A stretch of 15,058 bases of DNA, taken from assembly GCA_964522215.1 (NCBI GenBank), contig CAZFVR010000032.1, positions 1-15,058 of the forward strand. The letters run 5' to 3'. The notes under the pieces were generated by a model. It did not search any database. It saw nothing but the letters and a program-made list of their open reading frames with translations, and was not told the DNA's origin. Below are positions 1 to 6,053 of this stretch, piece by piece. The stretch is from CAG-390 sp964522215 (GTDB lineage Bacteria; Bacillota; Clostridia; Oscillospirales; CAG-272). How positions within the stretch are numbered: position 1 is the first letter of the stretch; the number at the start of each line of letters is the position of its first letter. A program made the translations under genes and the position numbers.

Positions 1-35
1 TGACACCTTCTCACACATGAGAAGGCTTGGCAAGA
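1..35. repeat. Partial dispersed intergenic repeat (window edge)
   Basis: The window opens with an inverted repeat: 6-13 (CCTTCTCA) pairs perfectly with 18-25 (TGAGAAGG) around a CACA loop, and CTTGGCAAG follows. From memory, this resembles the end of an intergenic repeat that is common in Clostridia genomes (an accttct...agaaggct hairpin followed by tggcaagag). That identification is recall, not a search. The T-run at 40-45 lies about 14 bases past the stem, so it is not a classical terminator for a gene entering from the left. The rest of the element would lie outside the window. Confidence 0.35.
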
Positions 36-49
36 GTCGTTTTTTCACC

Positions 50-70
50 TATAGATTTAGAAGATCTATA
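50..70. repeat. Short inverted repeat
   Basis: TATAGAT at 50-56 is the reverse complement of ATCTATA at 64-70, with a 7-base spacer. No gene adjoins it and no T-run follows on either strand. Its function is unknown. Confidence 0.3.
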
Positions 71-180
71 CCCCTTGTTTTCGGCGGGAGCCGTCCCCGC
101 TCTGCGGAGATCATGCACAGACTCAAACAAAAGCGATATACATAGTTCTTTTTGCAACCGCACGCCCGGCATTCGCCCGT

Positions 181-252
181 GTGCATATCACTTTGCGTAG
201 CGGACCGCACAATATCACTCCGAGCTGCGACATATCACTTCGCGCTATGTGC
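181..252. repeat. Degenerate atatcact-type intergenic repeat, three units
   Basis: The core ATATCACT recurs at 185-192, 212-219 and 232-239. Each copy is followed by a GC-rich tail of the type tgcg/cgag/cgcg. The spacings between copies are 27 and 20 bases. No coding frame here has a ribosome binding site. From memory, the same atatcacttcg motif is a frequent non-coding repeat in Clostridia genomes. Together with 1-70, this accounts for most of the gene-free stretch 1-290. Confidence 0.45.
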
Positions 253-290
253 GCACAAAGCGCGGAATTTCGATCCTGCAAAACGCAACA

Positions 291-320
291 GGGTCGCCGC
301 GAGAGAACTCGCGGCGACCC
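291..320 (-). terminator. Intrinsic terminator of the TEPV-repeat lipoprotein gene
   Basis: A perfect 13-bp stem (291-303 with 308-320) closes on a 4-base loop. It lies 20 bases beyond the stop codon of the minus-strand gene at 341. Read on the minus strand, the stem is followed by a T-rich stretch (TGTTGCGTTTT). The position, GC-rich stem and T-rich tail fit a Rho-independent terminator. The tail is interrupted, so efficiency may be moderate. Confidence 0.8.
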
Positions 321-340
321 GAAAATGCTTTATTTATTCG

Positions 341-2140
341 TTAATCATAAACAGCTATATATTTTCTGCCGTCCTTGGTGATGCGATACACGCCGTAGCC
401 CGTGGTGGAAACACCGGTGACACCCTCGATGGGCTCGGAGATCTGCTCCAGCTCCTCGTTTACGACGTATGCCGCGCCGTCCTTGATCACTATGGCGCGA
501 TCCCCAAAGAAGTAGCCCGCATCGTCAAACATATGCACGCTGCCGTCCTTGAAGGACAAAAATCCCCATTTGCCGTCGCGCGAGACGAGCGCGTAGGAGT
601 GATTTTTGTTGAAGTAGCTCTCGATGCTGATAGAGTCAAAGCCCTCCTTTGACTTTGCCGCATCAATGGTGGGAATGCAATACCCATCACCATCATTTTC
701 GCAACGCACAAGGTCGACGAGATAATATTTATCAGACACCACGCCGTTCTCCACTATCTTTGATGCAACATAACTGCCATAGTGTGTGGGGGCATACAGA
801 TATTCGGCGCGTATGGTCATTGTGTATTTAAGGTTTTCGTGTATCAGCGTGGCAATATATGTATTATAAAAAGCCGTGTCATCGGTGACCATAGCGTAAC
901 CGCTTATAAATCCGTTTGTGGTCCAGTGATCACTTGGGAAAAAGTGGAGATAGCCGAGCTTGCCCGTGCGCACGACCCGGCCGTTTGAGTTTGTGATCAT
1001 CATCTCGGTGTCGCCCTGACCGACAGTAAGCATTAAAAGCTCGCCATCTATCAGCGTGCCGACGGATACCACATTTTCAATGGCAGCAAGCTTTGTGCCG
1101 CTCATATCGTATATATTTACCGTCAGTGGGCTGTAAGCGGAGGGAAAATGATATGTATCGGGTGTGTAGGTGATGATGCGCTCCTCGCTGCAGGAGGCTA
1201 TGTATTCGCCCTCATAGGTGGTGGAGCCCATATCCCGCACCGTGGTGGTGTATCTGGTGGAAAACAGCTCGCGACCGGTATTGTCAAGCACGTAGCACGC
1301 AAGCAGCGTGGTGGTCTCCTTAAGACCGACGAAGTCTTCGCTATCGATATCCTTCACTCCCACCGAGATGGTATCGTACATAACGACATACTCATCCTGC
1401 GTTGCGCATTTGGCACCGCTGTAACCGCGTGAGATGACCTCGCCGCGGCGATTTGCGATGTAATACAGACCGTCCTTGCTGAAAACGATCATATTGGGAG
1501 TGGAATAGAGCACGTTGTCAAACTCAAGGTCCTCAAGCAGGCGCAGTGTGGGCACGCTGCCATCGTTCTCTCCGCAAACGGAGCAGATGCCGTCAACATA
1601 TTTGTGTCCCTCGGGCAGGATATCCTCGCGCAGGGTCTCGCCGCAGCTGCAACGGCGAACGCGCTCGCCGAATTCGGTGCAGGTAACAGCGCGTGTCACC
1701 TCCCACTCGCCGTAGCTGTGTACGTGCGGCGGCTCGGTCTCGGGAGCGGTGGTCTCCGGTTCGGTAACAGGNNNNNNNNNNNNNNNNNNNNNNNNNNNNN
1801 NNNNNNNNNNNNNNNNNNNNNNNNNNNNNNNNNNNNNNNNNNNNNNNNNNNNNNNNNNNNNNNNNNNNNNNGGTTCGGTAACAGGCTCGGTAACAGGCTC
1901 GGTAACAGGTTCGGTAACAGGCTCTGTTACAGGCTCTGTAACGGGTTCGGTTACGGTACTCGTGGATGTGCTCTCGCTCGGCTCATTGGTAGTTGGGGGA
2001 GCATCAGTGGTATCACCGACGACCGCGGGCGCGCCGGTGTTCTCACCCGAGGAGTCGGACGGATCTTCTGCCTCATCGCAGGCTACAAGAGCCGAAGCGA
2101 TCAGCAGTATCGCCAGCAGCAGCGATATTATTTTTTTCAT
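341..2140 (-). CDS. Secreted lipoprotein: TEPV repeat, Cys-rich ribbon and WG-type tail (contains assembly gap)
   Basis: The start at 2140 is chosen because AGGAGAG (2144-2150) lies just upstream and a lipoprotein signal peptide follows: Lys-Lys, a hydrophobic run, and lipobox LVAC with the lipidated Cys at residue 21. An acidic Ser/Thr-rich linker leads into (TEPV)n, likely a wall-spanning stalk. Residues from about 137 to 185 carry a CxxxG...CxCG...HxY..G.CxxCG pattern, the Cys-rich ribbon-like module often seen in clostridial surface proteins. The remaining 400 or so residues read as beta-rich repeats with a WG-repeat-like DGKWGF at 522-527. This suggests a propeller-like extracellular domain. 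No catalytic motif is visible and the function is unknown. The gene is transcribed alone, from the promoter at 2220-2248 to the hairpin at 291-320. The 100 N inside the repeat make the nominal 599-residue length unreliable. Confidence 0.85.
   Translation of the reverse strand: MKKIISLLLAILLIASALVACDEAEDPSDSSGENTGAPAVVGDTTDAPPTTNEPSESTSTSTVTEPVTEPVTEPVTEPVTEPVTEPVTEXXXXXXXXXXXXXXXXXXXXXXXXXXXXXXXXXXPVTEPETTAPETEPPHVHSYGEWEVTRAVTCTEFGERVRRCSCGETLREDILPEGHKYVDGICSVCGENDGSVPTLRLLEDLEFDNVLYSTPNMIVFSKDGLYYIANRRGEVISRGYSGAKCATQDEYVVMYDTISVGVKDIDSEDFVGLKETTTLLACYVLDNTGRELFSTRYTTTVRDMGSTTYEGEYIASCSEERIITYTPDTYHFPSAYSPLTVNIYDMSGTKLAAIENVVSVGTLIDGELLMLTVGQGDTEMMITNSNGRVVRTGKLGYLHFFPSDHWTTNGFISGYAMVTDDTAFYNTYIATLIHENLKYTMTIRAEYLYAPTHYGSYVASKIVENGVVSDKYYLVDLVRCENDGDGYCIPTIDAAKSKEGFDSISIESYFNKNHSYALVSRDGKWGFLSFKDGSVHMFDDAGYFFGDRAIVIKDGAAYVVNEELEQISEPIEGVTGVSTTGYGVYRITKDGRKYIAVYD
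1758..1955 (-). repeat. 12-bp coding tandem repeat (TEPV) interrupted by a 100-N gap
   Basis: Seven consecutive 12-bp units (consensus ggttcggtaaca on the plus strand) run 1872-1955, and one more unit plus two bases sits at 1758-1771. Between them, 1772-1871 is exactly 100 N. The units encode Thr-Glu-Pro-Val on the minus strand and vary only at silent positions. Continuing the repeat phase would need a gap of 10 modulo 12 bases. One hundred does not fit this, although it happens to keep the reading frame. The 100 is therefore a placeholder and the true repeat number is unknown. Confidence 0.9.
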
Positions 2141-2186
2141 GATCTCTCCTATCTGCCACAGTACGGCATGGAAAATATTAACATCA

Positions 2187-2203
2187 CACAGGATATGCCT
2201 GTG
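2187..2203 (-). other. 5' UTR hairpin of the lipoprotein gene
   Basis: CACAGG (2187-2192) and CCTGTG (2198-2203) form a perfect 6-bp stem with a 5-base loop. The hairpin lies in the roughly 70-base leader, starting about 10 bases after the expected transcription start near 2213. It leaves the ribosome binding site at 2144-2150 free, so mRNA stabilisation is a more natural guess than translational control. Confidence 0.35.
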
Positions 2204-2219
2204 AGCTGTCATCCGAGCT

Positions 2220-2248
2220 ATTATAACACAGGTGCGTGAAAAAGTCAA
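2220..2248 (-). promoter_or_regulatory. Sigma-A promoter of the TEPV-repeat lipoprotein gene
   Basis: On the minus strand, a TTGACT -35 box (2243-2248) and a perfect TATAAT -10 box (2220-2225) are separated by 17 bp. Transcription would start near 2213, about 70 bases before the ATG. The lipoprotein is therefore expressed independently of spoIVB upstream. Confidence 0.85.
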
Positions 2249-2292
2249 GTAAAAGCTCCGCCGGAGGCGATGCAGCCGTGTTTTCGGCTTTT

Positions 2293-2315
2293 GCGGGAGT
2301 CGTATCGGCTCCCGC
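2293..2315. other. GC-rich inverted repeat between spoIVB and the lipoprotein gene
   Basis: GCGGGAG (2293-2299) pairs with CTCCCGC (2309-2315) and the stem extends inward with a G-T and two G-C pairs. It lies 40 bases past the spoIVB stop codon, where a terminator would be expected. On the minus strand it is followed by AAAAGCC, not a T-run, so it is at best a pause site or 3' end stabiliser. A weaker CTCC/GGAG hairpin (around 2255-2265) followed by TTTT comes next on the same strand. Confidence 0.3.
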
Positions 2316-2354
2316 GTGCTCCCGAAACATGCCTCTGGCACATGCCGCCGGCGA

Positions 2355-3374
2355 TCATTTATTTGCCGCAAGCATATTTTCAATAAATATACCGTACCCG
2401 GTGGTGGGGTCACTGATCATCACATGCGTGACCGCGCCGACCAGGCGACCATCCTGAATGATGGGACTGCCGCTCATCCCCTGCAGGATGCCGCCGGTGC
2501 GCTCGATTAGGCGGCTGTCCGTTACCTGCACGGTAAAGGAACGCCCACCGCGCGAGGTGCGATCTATCGCCGCAAGGCGGATCGAATACTCGCCCACGCC
2601 GCCACCGTCAAGCGTGCAGAGCATTACCGCATCTCCCTCCCGAACTTCGGCGCGGTGCGCAATGGGTATTGCCTCTCGCGTGCCGCTCGGCAGGGTGGCA
2701 AATGCACCAAACACGCCAAGGGCGGTGTTTTCCGTCACCGCGCCGAGCCGCACCGAGTCAAAGCTGCCGCGCAGCTCACCCGGCGCACCGGGGCGACTGC
2801 GCTCGATGCCGGTGAGGCGGACGCCAAGCAAGCACCCGCGGCTCATCGGCATGGGGCGGCCGGTATCCGGGTCGCAGATGCCGTGCCCCAGCCCGCCGAA
2901 GATATTGCAGGTGGGGTCGATATAGGTGACGGTGCCTATCCCCGCGCCGCCGTCGCGGATCATTACCCCCGCCTCAAAGCCGCCCTGTGTTTTACGCGGC
3001 GTGAGTGTGACGGTCAGCTCCCGCCCATCTCGCAGGCAGTCAAGCCGCACCGCGCGACCGCCGCACCCGTCTATCGCTCGGCCGACCGCCGCCGCGCCGC
3101 CCGCAGGCTTGCCGTCGATCTTTAAAATGACGTCTCCTACACGCAGTCCCGCCCGTGCGGCGGGGGACGTGTTGTCGGGAATGCCGACTATCAGCACGCC
3201 GTCAGTAGCAAAGCGCACGCCAAAGGGCATGCCGCCGGGGCATAGCAGAAGTTCCTTGCCATGCCCATCTGCCGCCGATGCGGCCGGCGCAGCGGAGAGG
3301 GTAAGCAAAAATATCGCCAGCACGGCGGCAACTCGGCGCAATTTATATTTTTTATGAATCAAGATCTGGATCAT
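2355..3374 (-). CDS. spoIVB: SpoIVB-type sporulation serine protease (S55, PDZ)
   Basis: In B. subtilis, SpoIVB is secreted by the forespore into the intermembrane space, where it cleaves SpoIVFA and so triggers pro-sigma-K activation. Here a basic N-terminus and a signal anchor (about residues 13-34) precede a PDZ domain (about 48-125; GIPDNTSPAARAGLRVGDVI) and an S55 peptidase domain (about 130-339). The triad is His164 (GLGHGICD), Asp286 and Ser301 (GMSGSPI). The Asp-to-Ser distance of 15 matches the B. subtilis enzyme. At 339 residues it is shorter than the roughly 425-residue B. subtilis protein, mostly in the N-terminal region. ATG 3374 is chosen because AAGGA (3386-3390) precedes it and the signal segment begins right after. 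A longer reading to 3542 lacks a ribosome binding site and would run back through the divergent promoter. The usual neighbour spo0A is not downstream, where a lipoprotein gene sits instead. No convincing sigma-G promoter was found. Confidence 0.92.
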   Translation of the reverse strand: MIQILIHKKYKLRRVAAVLAIFLLTLSAAPAASAADGHGKELLLCPGGMPFGVRFATDGVLIVGIPDNTSPAARAGLRVGDVILKIDGKPAGGAAAVGRAIDGCGGRAVRLDCLRDGRELTVTLTPRKTQGGFEAGVMIRDGGAGIGTVTYIDPTCNIFGGLGHGICDPDTGRPMPMSRGCLLGVRLTGIERSRPGAPGELRGSFDSVRLGAVTENTALGVFGAFATLPSGTREAIPIAHRAEVREGDAVMLCTLDGGGVGEYSIRLAAIDRTSRGGRSFTVQVTDSRLIERTGGILQGMSGSPIIQDGRLVGAVTHVMISDPTTGYGIFIENMLAANK

Positions 3375-3535
3375 GAGGTTGTAATTCCTTTCAGCGCGGA
3401 CGATAGCTCGACCTCGCACTATTAATTTGCCCACCGAGCGACAAAAGATGTGTAGCAAATAAGCACCGCACGAGCAGAAAATTCCGCTTTGCCTTAAGTG
3501 AAGCTGAACGTTGTGTGAATTTTTTGCCTTTATGC

Positions 3536-3563
3536 TTGACATGCCGAAAAAGCGTGATATAAT
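3536..3563 (+). promoter_or_regulatory. Sigma-A promoter of the marR-ABC operon
   Basis: A TTGACA -35 box (3536-3541) and a TATAAT -10 box (3558-3563), both perfect, are separated by 16 bp. The predicted start point near 3570 falls inside the palindrome at 3566-3579, an arrangement suited to repression by the first gene product. Confidence 0.9.
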
Positions 3564-3565
3564 TT

Positions 3566-3579
3566 ATTAGTAAACTAAT
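3566..3579. promoter_or_regulatory. Probable MarR operator palindrome
   Basis: ATTAGT (3566-3571) and ACTAAT (3574-3579) are perfect inverted half-sites separated by AA. They start 3 bp after the -10 box and cover the predicted transcription start. AT-rich TAGT-N-ACTA palindromes in this position are typical of MarR-family autoregulation in Firmicutes. Binding by the adjacent MarR is inferred from position and symmetry. Confidence 0.75.
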
Positions 3580-3601
3580 TTTTGCAGAAAGGAGACAAGA
3601 A

Positions 3602-4117
3602 ATGCAGGAAAACGAGCGATCGGAAAAGGCCGCGGAGCTGGCGGCGGGGCGCAGCTGCTGCGATGACTTGATGCCCACATCGATGCTTATCGGGCGGTGT
3701 GCACGAATGCACATGAACATAATGCGCAACACCGAGACGCCGGGCTCGATAATGGCGCAAAACAGCTGCCGCGCGATAATTCGTGCGCTGTTGCATGAGG
3801 ATGGAATATCACAGCTTGAGCTTTCACGGCGGACGGGACTTAAGCCCCCCACCGTGAGTGTTGCGCTTGGAAAAATGGAGCGCGAGGGGTGCATATGCCG
3901 TCGGGTCAACGAGCGAGACGGCCGTGAGGTGCGAGTGCTGCTGACCGATGCAGGGCGCGCGCTTGAGGCCGAAACGCAGGTGCGATTGCGCCGTGCCGAT
4001 GCCGCTGCCATGCGGGATGTGACTCCCGAGGAGGAGGCGGAGCTGCGCCGTATACTTTTTAAGATAAAAAAAGCCCTCGATGAAAATGAAAATACCTCAG
4101 ACCCGTTGATGAGATGA
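3602..4117 (+). CDS. MarR-family winged-helix transcriptional regulator
   Basis: This 171-residue protein has a MarR-type core. A helix-turn-helix (about residues 69-95; GISQLELSRRTGLKPPTVS) is followed by the beta-wing (about 99-116; RRVNERDGREVRVLLTDAG), with helices on both sides for dimerisation. MarR proteins bind palindromes as dimers and usually release DNA when a phenolic or otherwise toxic ligand binds. AAAGGAG (3588-3594) lies 7 bases before the ATG. The protein is slightly longer than typical (about 145 residues) because of an N-terminal extension with Cys19, Cys20 and Cys33; whether these sense redox state cannot be told. As first gene of an exporter operon with a palindrome over its own promoter, it is most likely a local repressor of that operon. 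Confidence 0.9.
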   Translation: MQENERSEKAAELAAGRSCCDDLMPTSMLIGRCARMHMNIMRNTETPGSIMAQNSCRAIIRALLHEDGISQLELSRRTGLKPPTVSVALGKMEREGCICRRVNERDGREVRVLLTDAGRALEAETQVRLRRADAAAMRDVTPEEEAELRRILFKIKKALDENENTSDPLMR

Positions 4118-4194
4118 TGCGCCCCGCGACCGCGCTTCACTCCGCGCGCGGCGGAGAGATGTATCCTCTCTATCGCAATGACCCCAAATAGTAC

Positions 4195-4228
4195 AGAAAG
4201 GCGGCTCTACCGAGCCGAAAAAACAATG
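4195..4228 (+). promoter_or_regulatory. Structured ribosome binding site: hairpin between Shine-Dalgarno and ATG
   Basis: AAAGG (4197-4201) is immediately followed by a perfect 6-bp stem, CGGCTC (4202-4207) with GAGCCG (4212-4217) and a TACC loop. Eight A-rich bases then lead to ATG 4226. The linear spacing of 24 bases is too long for normal initiation, but folding the hairpin leaves 8. This supports the start at 4226 and a looped-out ribosome binding site. An in-frame ATG at 4178 lacks a properly spaced Shine-Dalgarno sequence and would add 16 residues unlike a half-transporter N-terminus. Confidence 0.6.
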
Positions 4229-6052
4229 AAAAAGCTTATAAGATACCTAAAGCCCTACACGCTTTACGCCATCATATCGCCCATAATGATGGCGTGCGAA
4301 GTAACGGCTGACCTGCTTTTGCCGTTTTTGACCTCCTACATCGTCAACTACGGCATTATGGGCATTCCGCTTGACGACCCCGAAAACGGCTCTCGCATGG
4401 CGGCGTGGATAGTGCGCACCTTTTGCGGTGAGTCGCCCACATCGATGCAGATGATAACCACCTTTGGCCTTTTGATGCTTGGCATAACCCTGATAGGCGG
4501 AACCTTTGGTACGCTTTGCGCCTACACCGCCGCGCGTGCCTCGCAGGGCTTTGGCAACGATCTGCGTTGCGATGCCTACCGCCATGTTATGGCACTCTCT
4601 GTTGAACAGACGGATAAATTCACCACCGGCTCGCTCGTTACACGTATGACCAACGATGTAACGCGGCTGGTCGAGCTTGTTGAATCTATCCTGCGCATGT
4701 TCGTTCGCGCCCCTACATTTTTTATCGGCGGCACGATAATGCTGCTGGCACTGAATGTTGATTTTGGCCTGGTTCTGCTCTGCTCCCTCCCCGTTTTGCT
4801 GATCGCGATAGTCTTTATCCTTAAAAAGGCCATCCCGATGTTTGGAGAGATGCAGGTAAGACTGGATAACGTAAACTCTGTGGTGCAGGAGGATGTTTCC
4901 GGTGCGCGAGTTATCAAGGCATACGTGCGCGAGGACTATGAATGCGAACGCTTTGACCGCGCAAACCGCGAGCTTTGCGACACCAACCGCCGCGTTATGT
5001 CGCTTATGGCCTACTTCTCCCCCATTTTGAACCTGATACTTAACTTTTCCATCCTTGCGATCTTCCTCATCGGCGGAACTCGCATAAGCGCCGGAGCGGC
5101 GGGCATGAGCGCCGGTACGATAATGGCGGGTATTACCTACGTCACACAGGTGATCTTCTCCCTGATGCAGGTGGCAATGATATTCCAAAACATCTCCCGC
5201 GCCGCCGCATCCGCCGAGCGTGTTATAGCGGTGCTTGACTCTGACCCGGTAGTCCTTGGCGGCAGTATTGACGATCACACCCCCGCCTGCTCCGCCTCCA
5301 CACCCGCCGTAGAGCTGAAAAACGTAAGCTTCAGCTACCCCGGCACGCACGGTAAGCCGGTGCTGTCAAATATAGACCTTAAGATCGGCCGCGGCGAGAC
5401 GGTTGCGGTCATTGGCGCCACAGGCTCGGGCAAATCCTCCCTTTGCAAGCTGCTTATGCGCTTTTACGATCCCACCGGCGGCGAGATATATATTGACGGC
5501 CGCCCGATAAAGGACTACTCCCTGCGTGCCCTGCGCCGTAAATTCGGCTTTGTTATGCAAAAGAGCGTGCTGTTTTCTGATACCATTGCAAATAACATCC
5601 GTTGGGGCAAGCCGGTTGCCGATGACGGCGAGGTAAAGGCCGCCGCCGAGATCGCACAGGCCGATGGCTTTATCAGTGACTTTAGCGATGGCTATGATAC
5701 CTTTGTTGCCGAGAAGGGCGCATCCCTCTCCGGCGGACAAAAACAGCGCGTGTCTATCTCCCGCGCACTGGTGCGCCACCCCGAGATACTGATACTTGAC
5801 GACTCCACATCCGCCCTTGACCTTGCAACCGAGGCACGCCTGCGCTCGGCATTGCACTCATCGCTTTCGGATACCACCGTTATAATGGTGGCGCAAAGGA
5901 TCGCCAGCGTGCGGGATGCCGACCGTATTGCGGTAATTGAAAATGACGGCAGTATTCGTCATTTTGCGCCGCATGACGTGCTGATGCGGGAGAGCGAGAC
6001 CTATCGCGATATTTACGATTCGCAAATGCAAAAGAACGCGGAGGAGAACTGA
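4226..6052 (+). CDS. ABC exporter half-transporter, degenerate nucleotide site (heterodimer subunit 1)
   Basis: This 608-residue type IV half-exporter has a six-helix membrane domain (about residues 10-320) fused to a nucleotide-binding domain. Walker A is GATGSGKS (397-404), the Q-loop glutamine lies in VMQKSVLFSDT, and the signature is an intact LSGGQ (501-505). Walker B ends ILILDDSTS, with Asp526 where the catalytic Glu should be, and the switch histidine is replaced by Gln557 (VAQRIASV). Asp for Glu plus a missing His is the hallmark of the degenerate subunit in heterodimeric exporters such as TM287/288, BmrCD and LmrCD. Its intact signature would complete the active site of the next gene product. 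The gene follows marR by 108 bases, and its stop is one base from the next start. The substrate is unknown; the MarR context suggests drug or toxin export. Confidence 0.93.
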   Translation: MKKLIRYLKPYTLYAIISPIMMACEVTADLLLPFLTSYIVNYGIMGIPLDDPENGSRMAAWIVRTFCGESPTSMQMITTFGLLMLGITLIGGTFGTLCAYTAARASQGFGNDLRCDAYRHVMALSVEQTDKFTTGSLVTRMTNDVTRLVELVESILRMFVRAPTFFIGGTIMLLALNVDFGLVLLCSLPVLLIAIVFILKKAIPMFGEMQVRLDNVNSVVQEDVSGARVIKAYVREDYECERFDRANRELCDTNRRVMSLMAYFSPILNLILNFSILAIFLIGGTRISAGAAGMSAGTIMAGITYVTQVIFSLMQVAMIFQNISRAAASAERVIAVLDSDPVVLGGSIDDHTPACSASTPAVELKNVSFSYPGTHGKPVLSNIDLKIGRGETVAVIGATGSGKSSLCKLLMRFYDPTGGEIYIDGRPIKDYSLRALRRKFGFVMQKSVLFSDTIANNIRWGKPVADDGEVKAAAEIAQADGFISDFSDGYDTFVAEKGASLSGGQKQRVSISRALVRHPEILILDDSTSALDLATEARLRSALHSSLSDTTVIMVAQRIASVRDADRIAVIENDGSIRHFAPHDVLMRESETYRDIYDSQMQKNAEEN

Positions 6053-6053
6053 C

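Noticed and set aside
6..45. Terminator for a plus-strand gene entering from the left
   Set aside because: The T-run begins about 14 bases past the stem. The sequence looks more like the end of a dispersed repeat.
1604..2239. Plus-strand frame rich in Gly-Asn-Arg repeats across the N gap
   Set aside because: It is the mirror of the TEPV-coding repeat. The minus strand has a signal peptide, promoter, ribosome binding site and terminator.
2293..2315. Intrinsic terminator for spoIVB
   Set aside because: The stem is good, but the following minus-strand sequence is A-rich, not a T-run. It is kept only as an inverted repeat.
3375..3535. Sigma-G/F promoter for spoIVB
   Set aside because: The best -10 candidate (CAAATTA, minus strand, 3422-3428) is imperfect and has no matching -35 at the right distance.
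4247..5350. 367-residue open frame antisense to the first ABC gene
   Set aside because: Low-complexity composition with no start signal. The sense strand has clear ABC exporter motifs.
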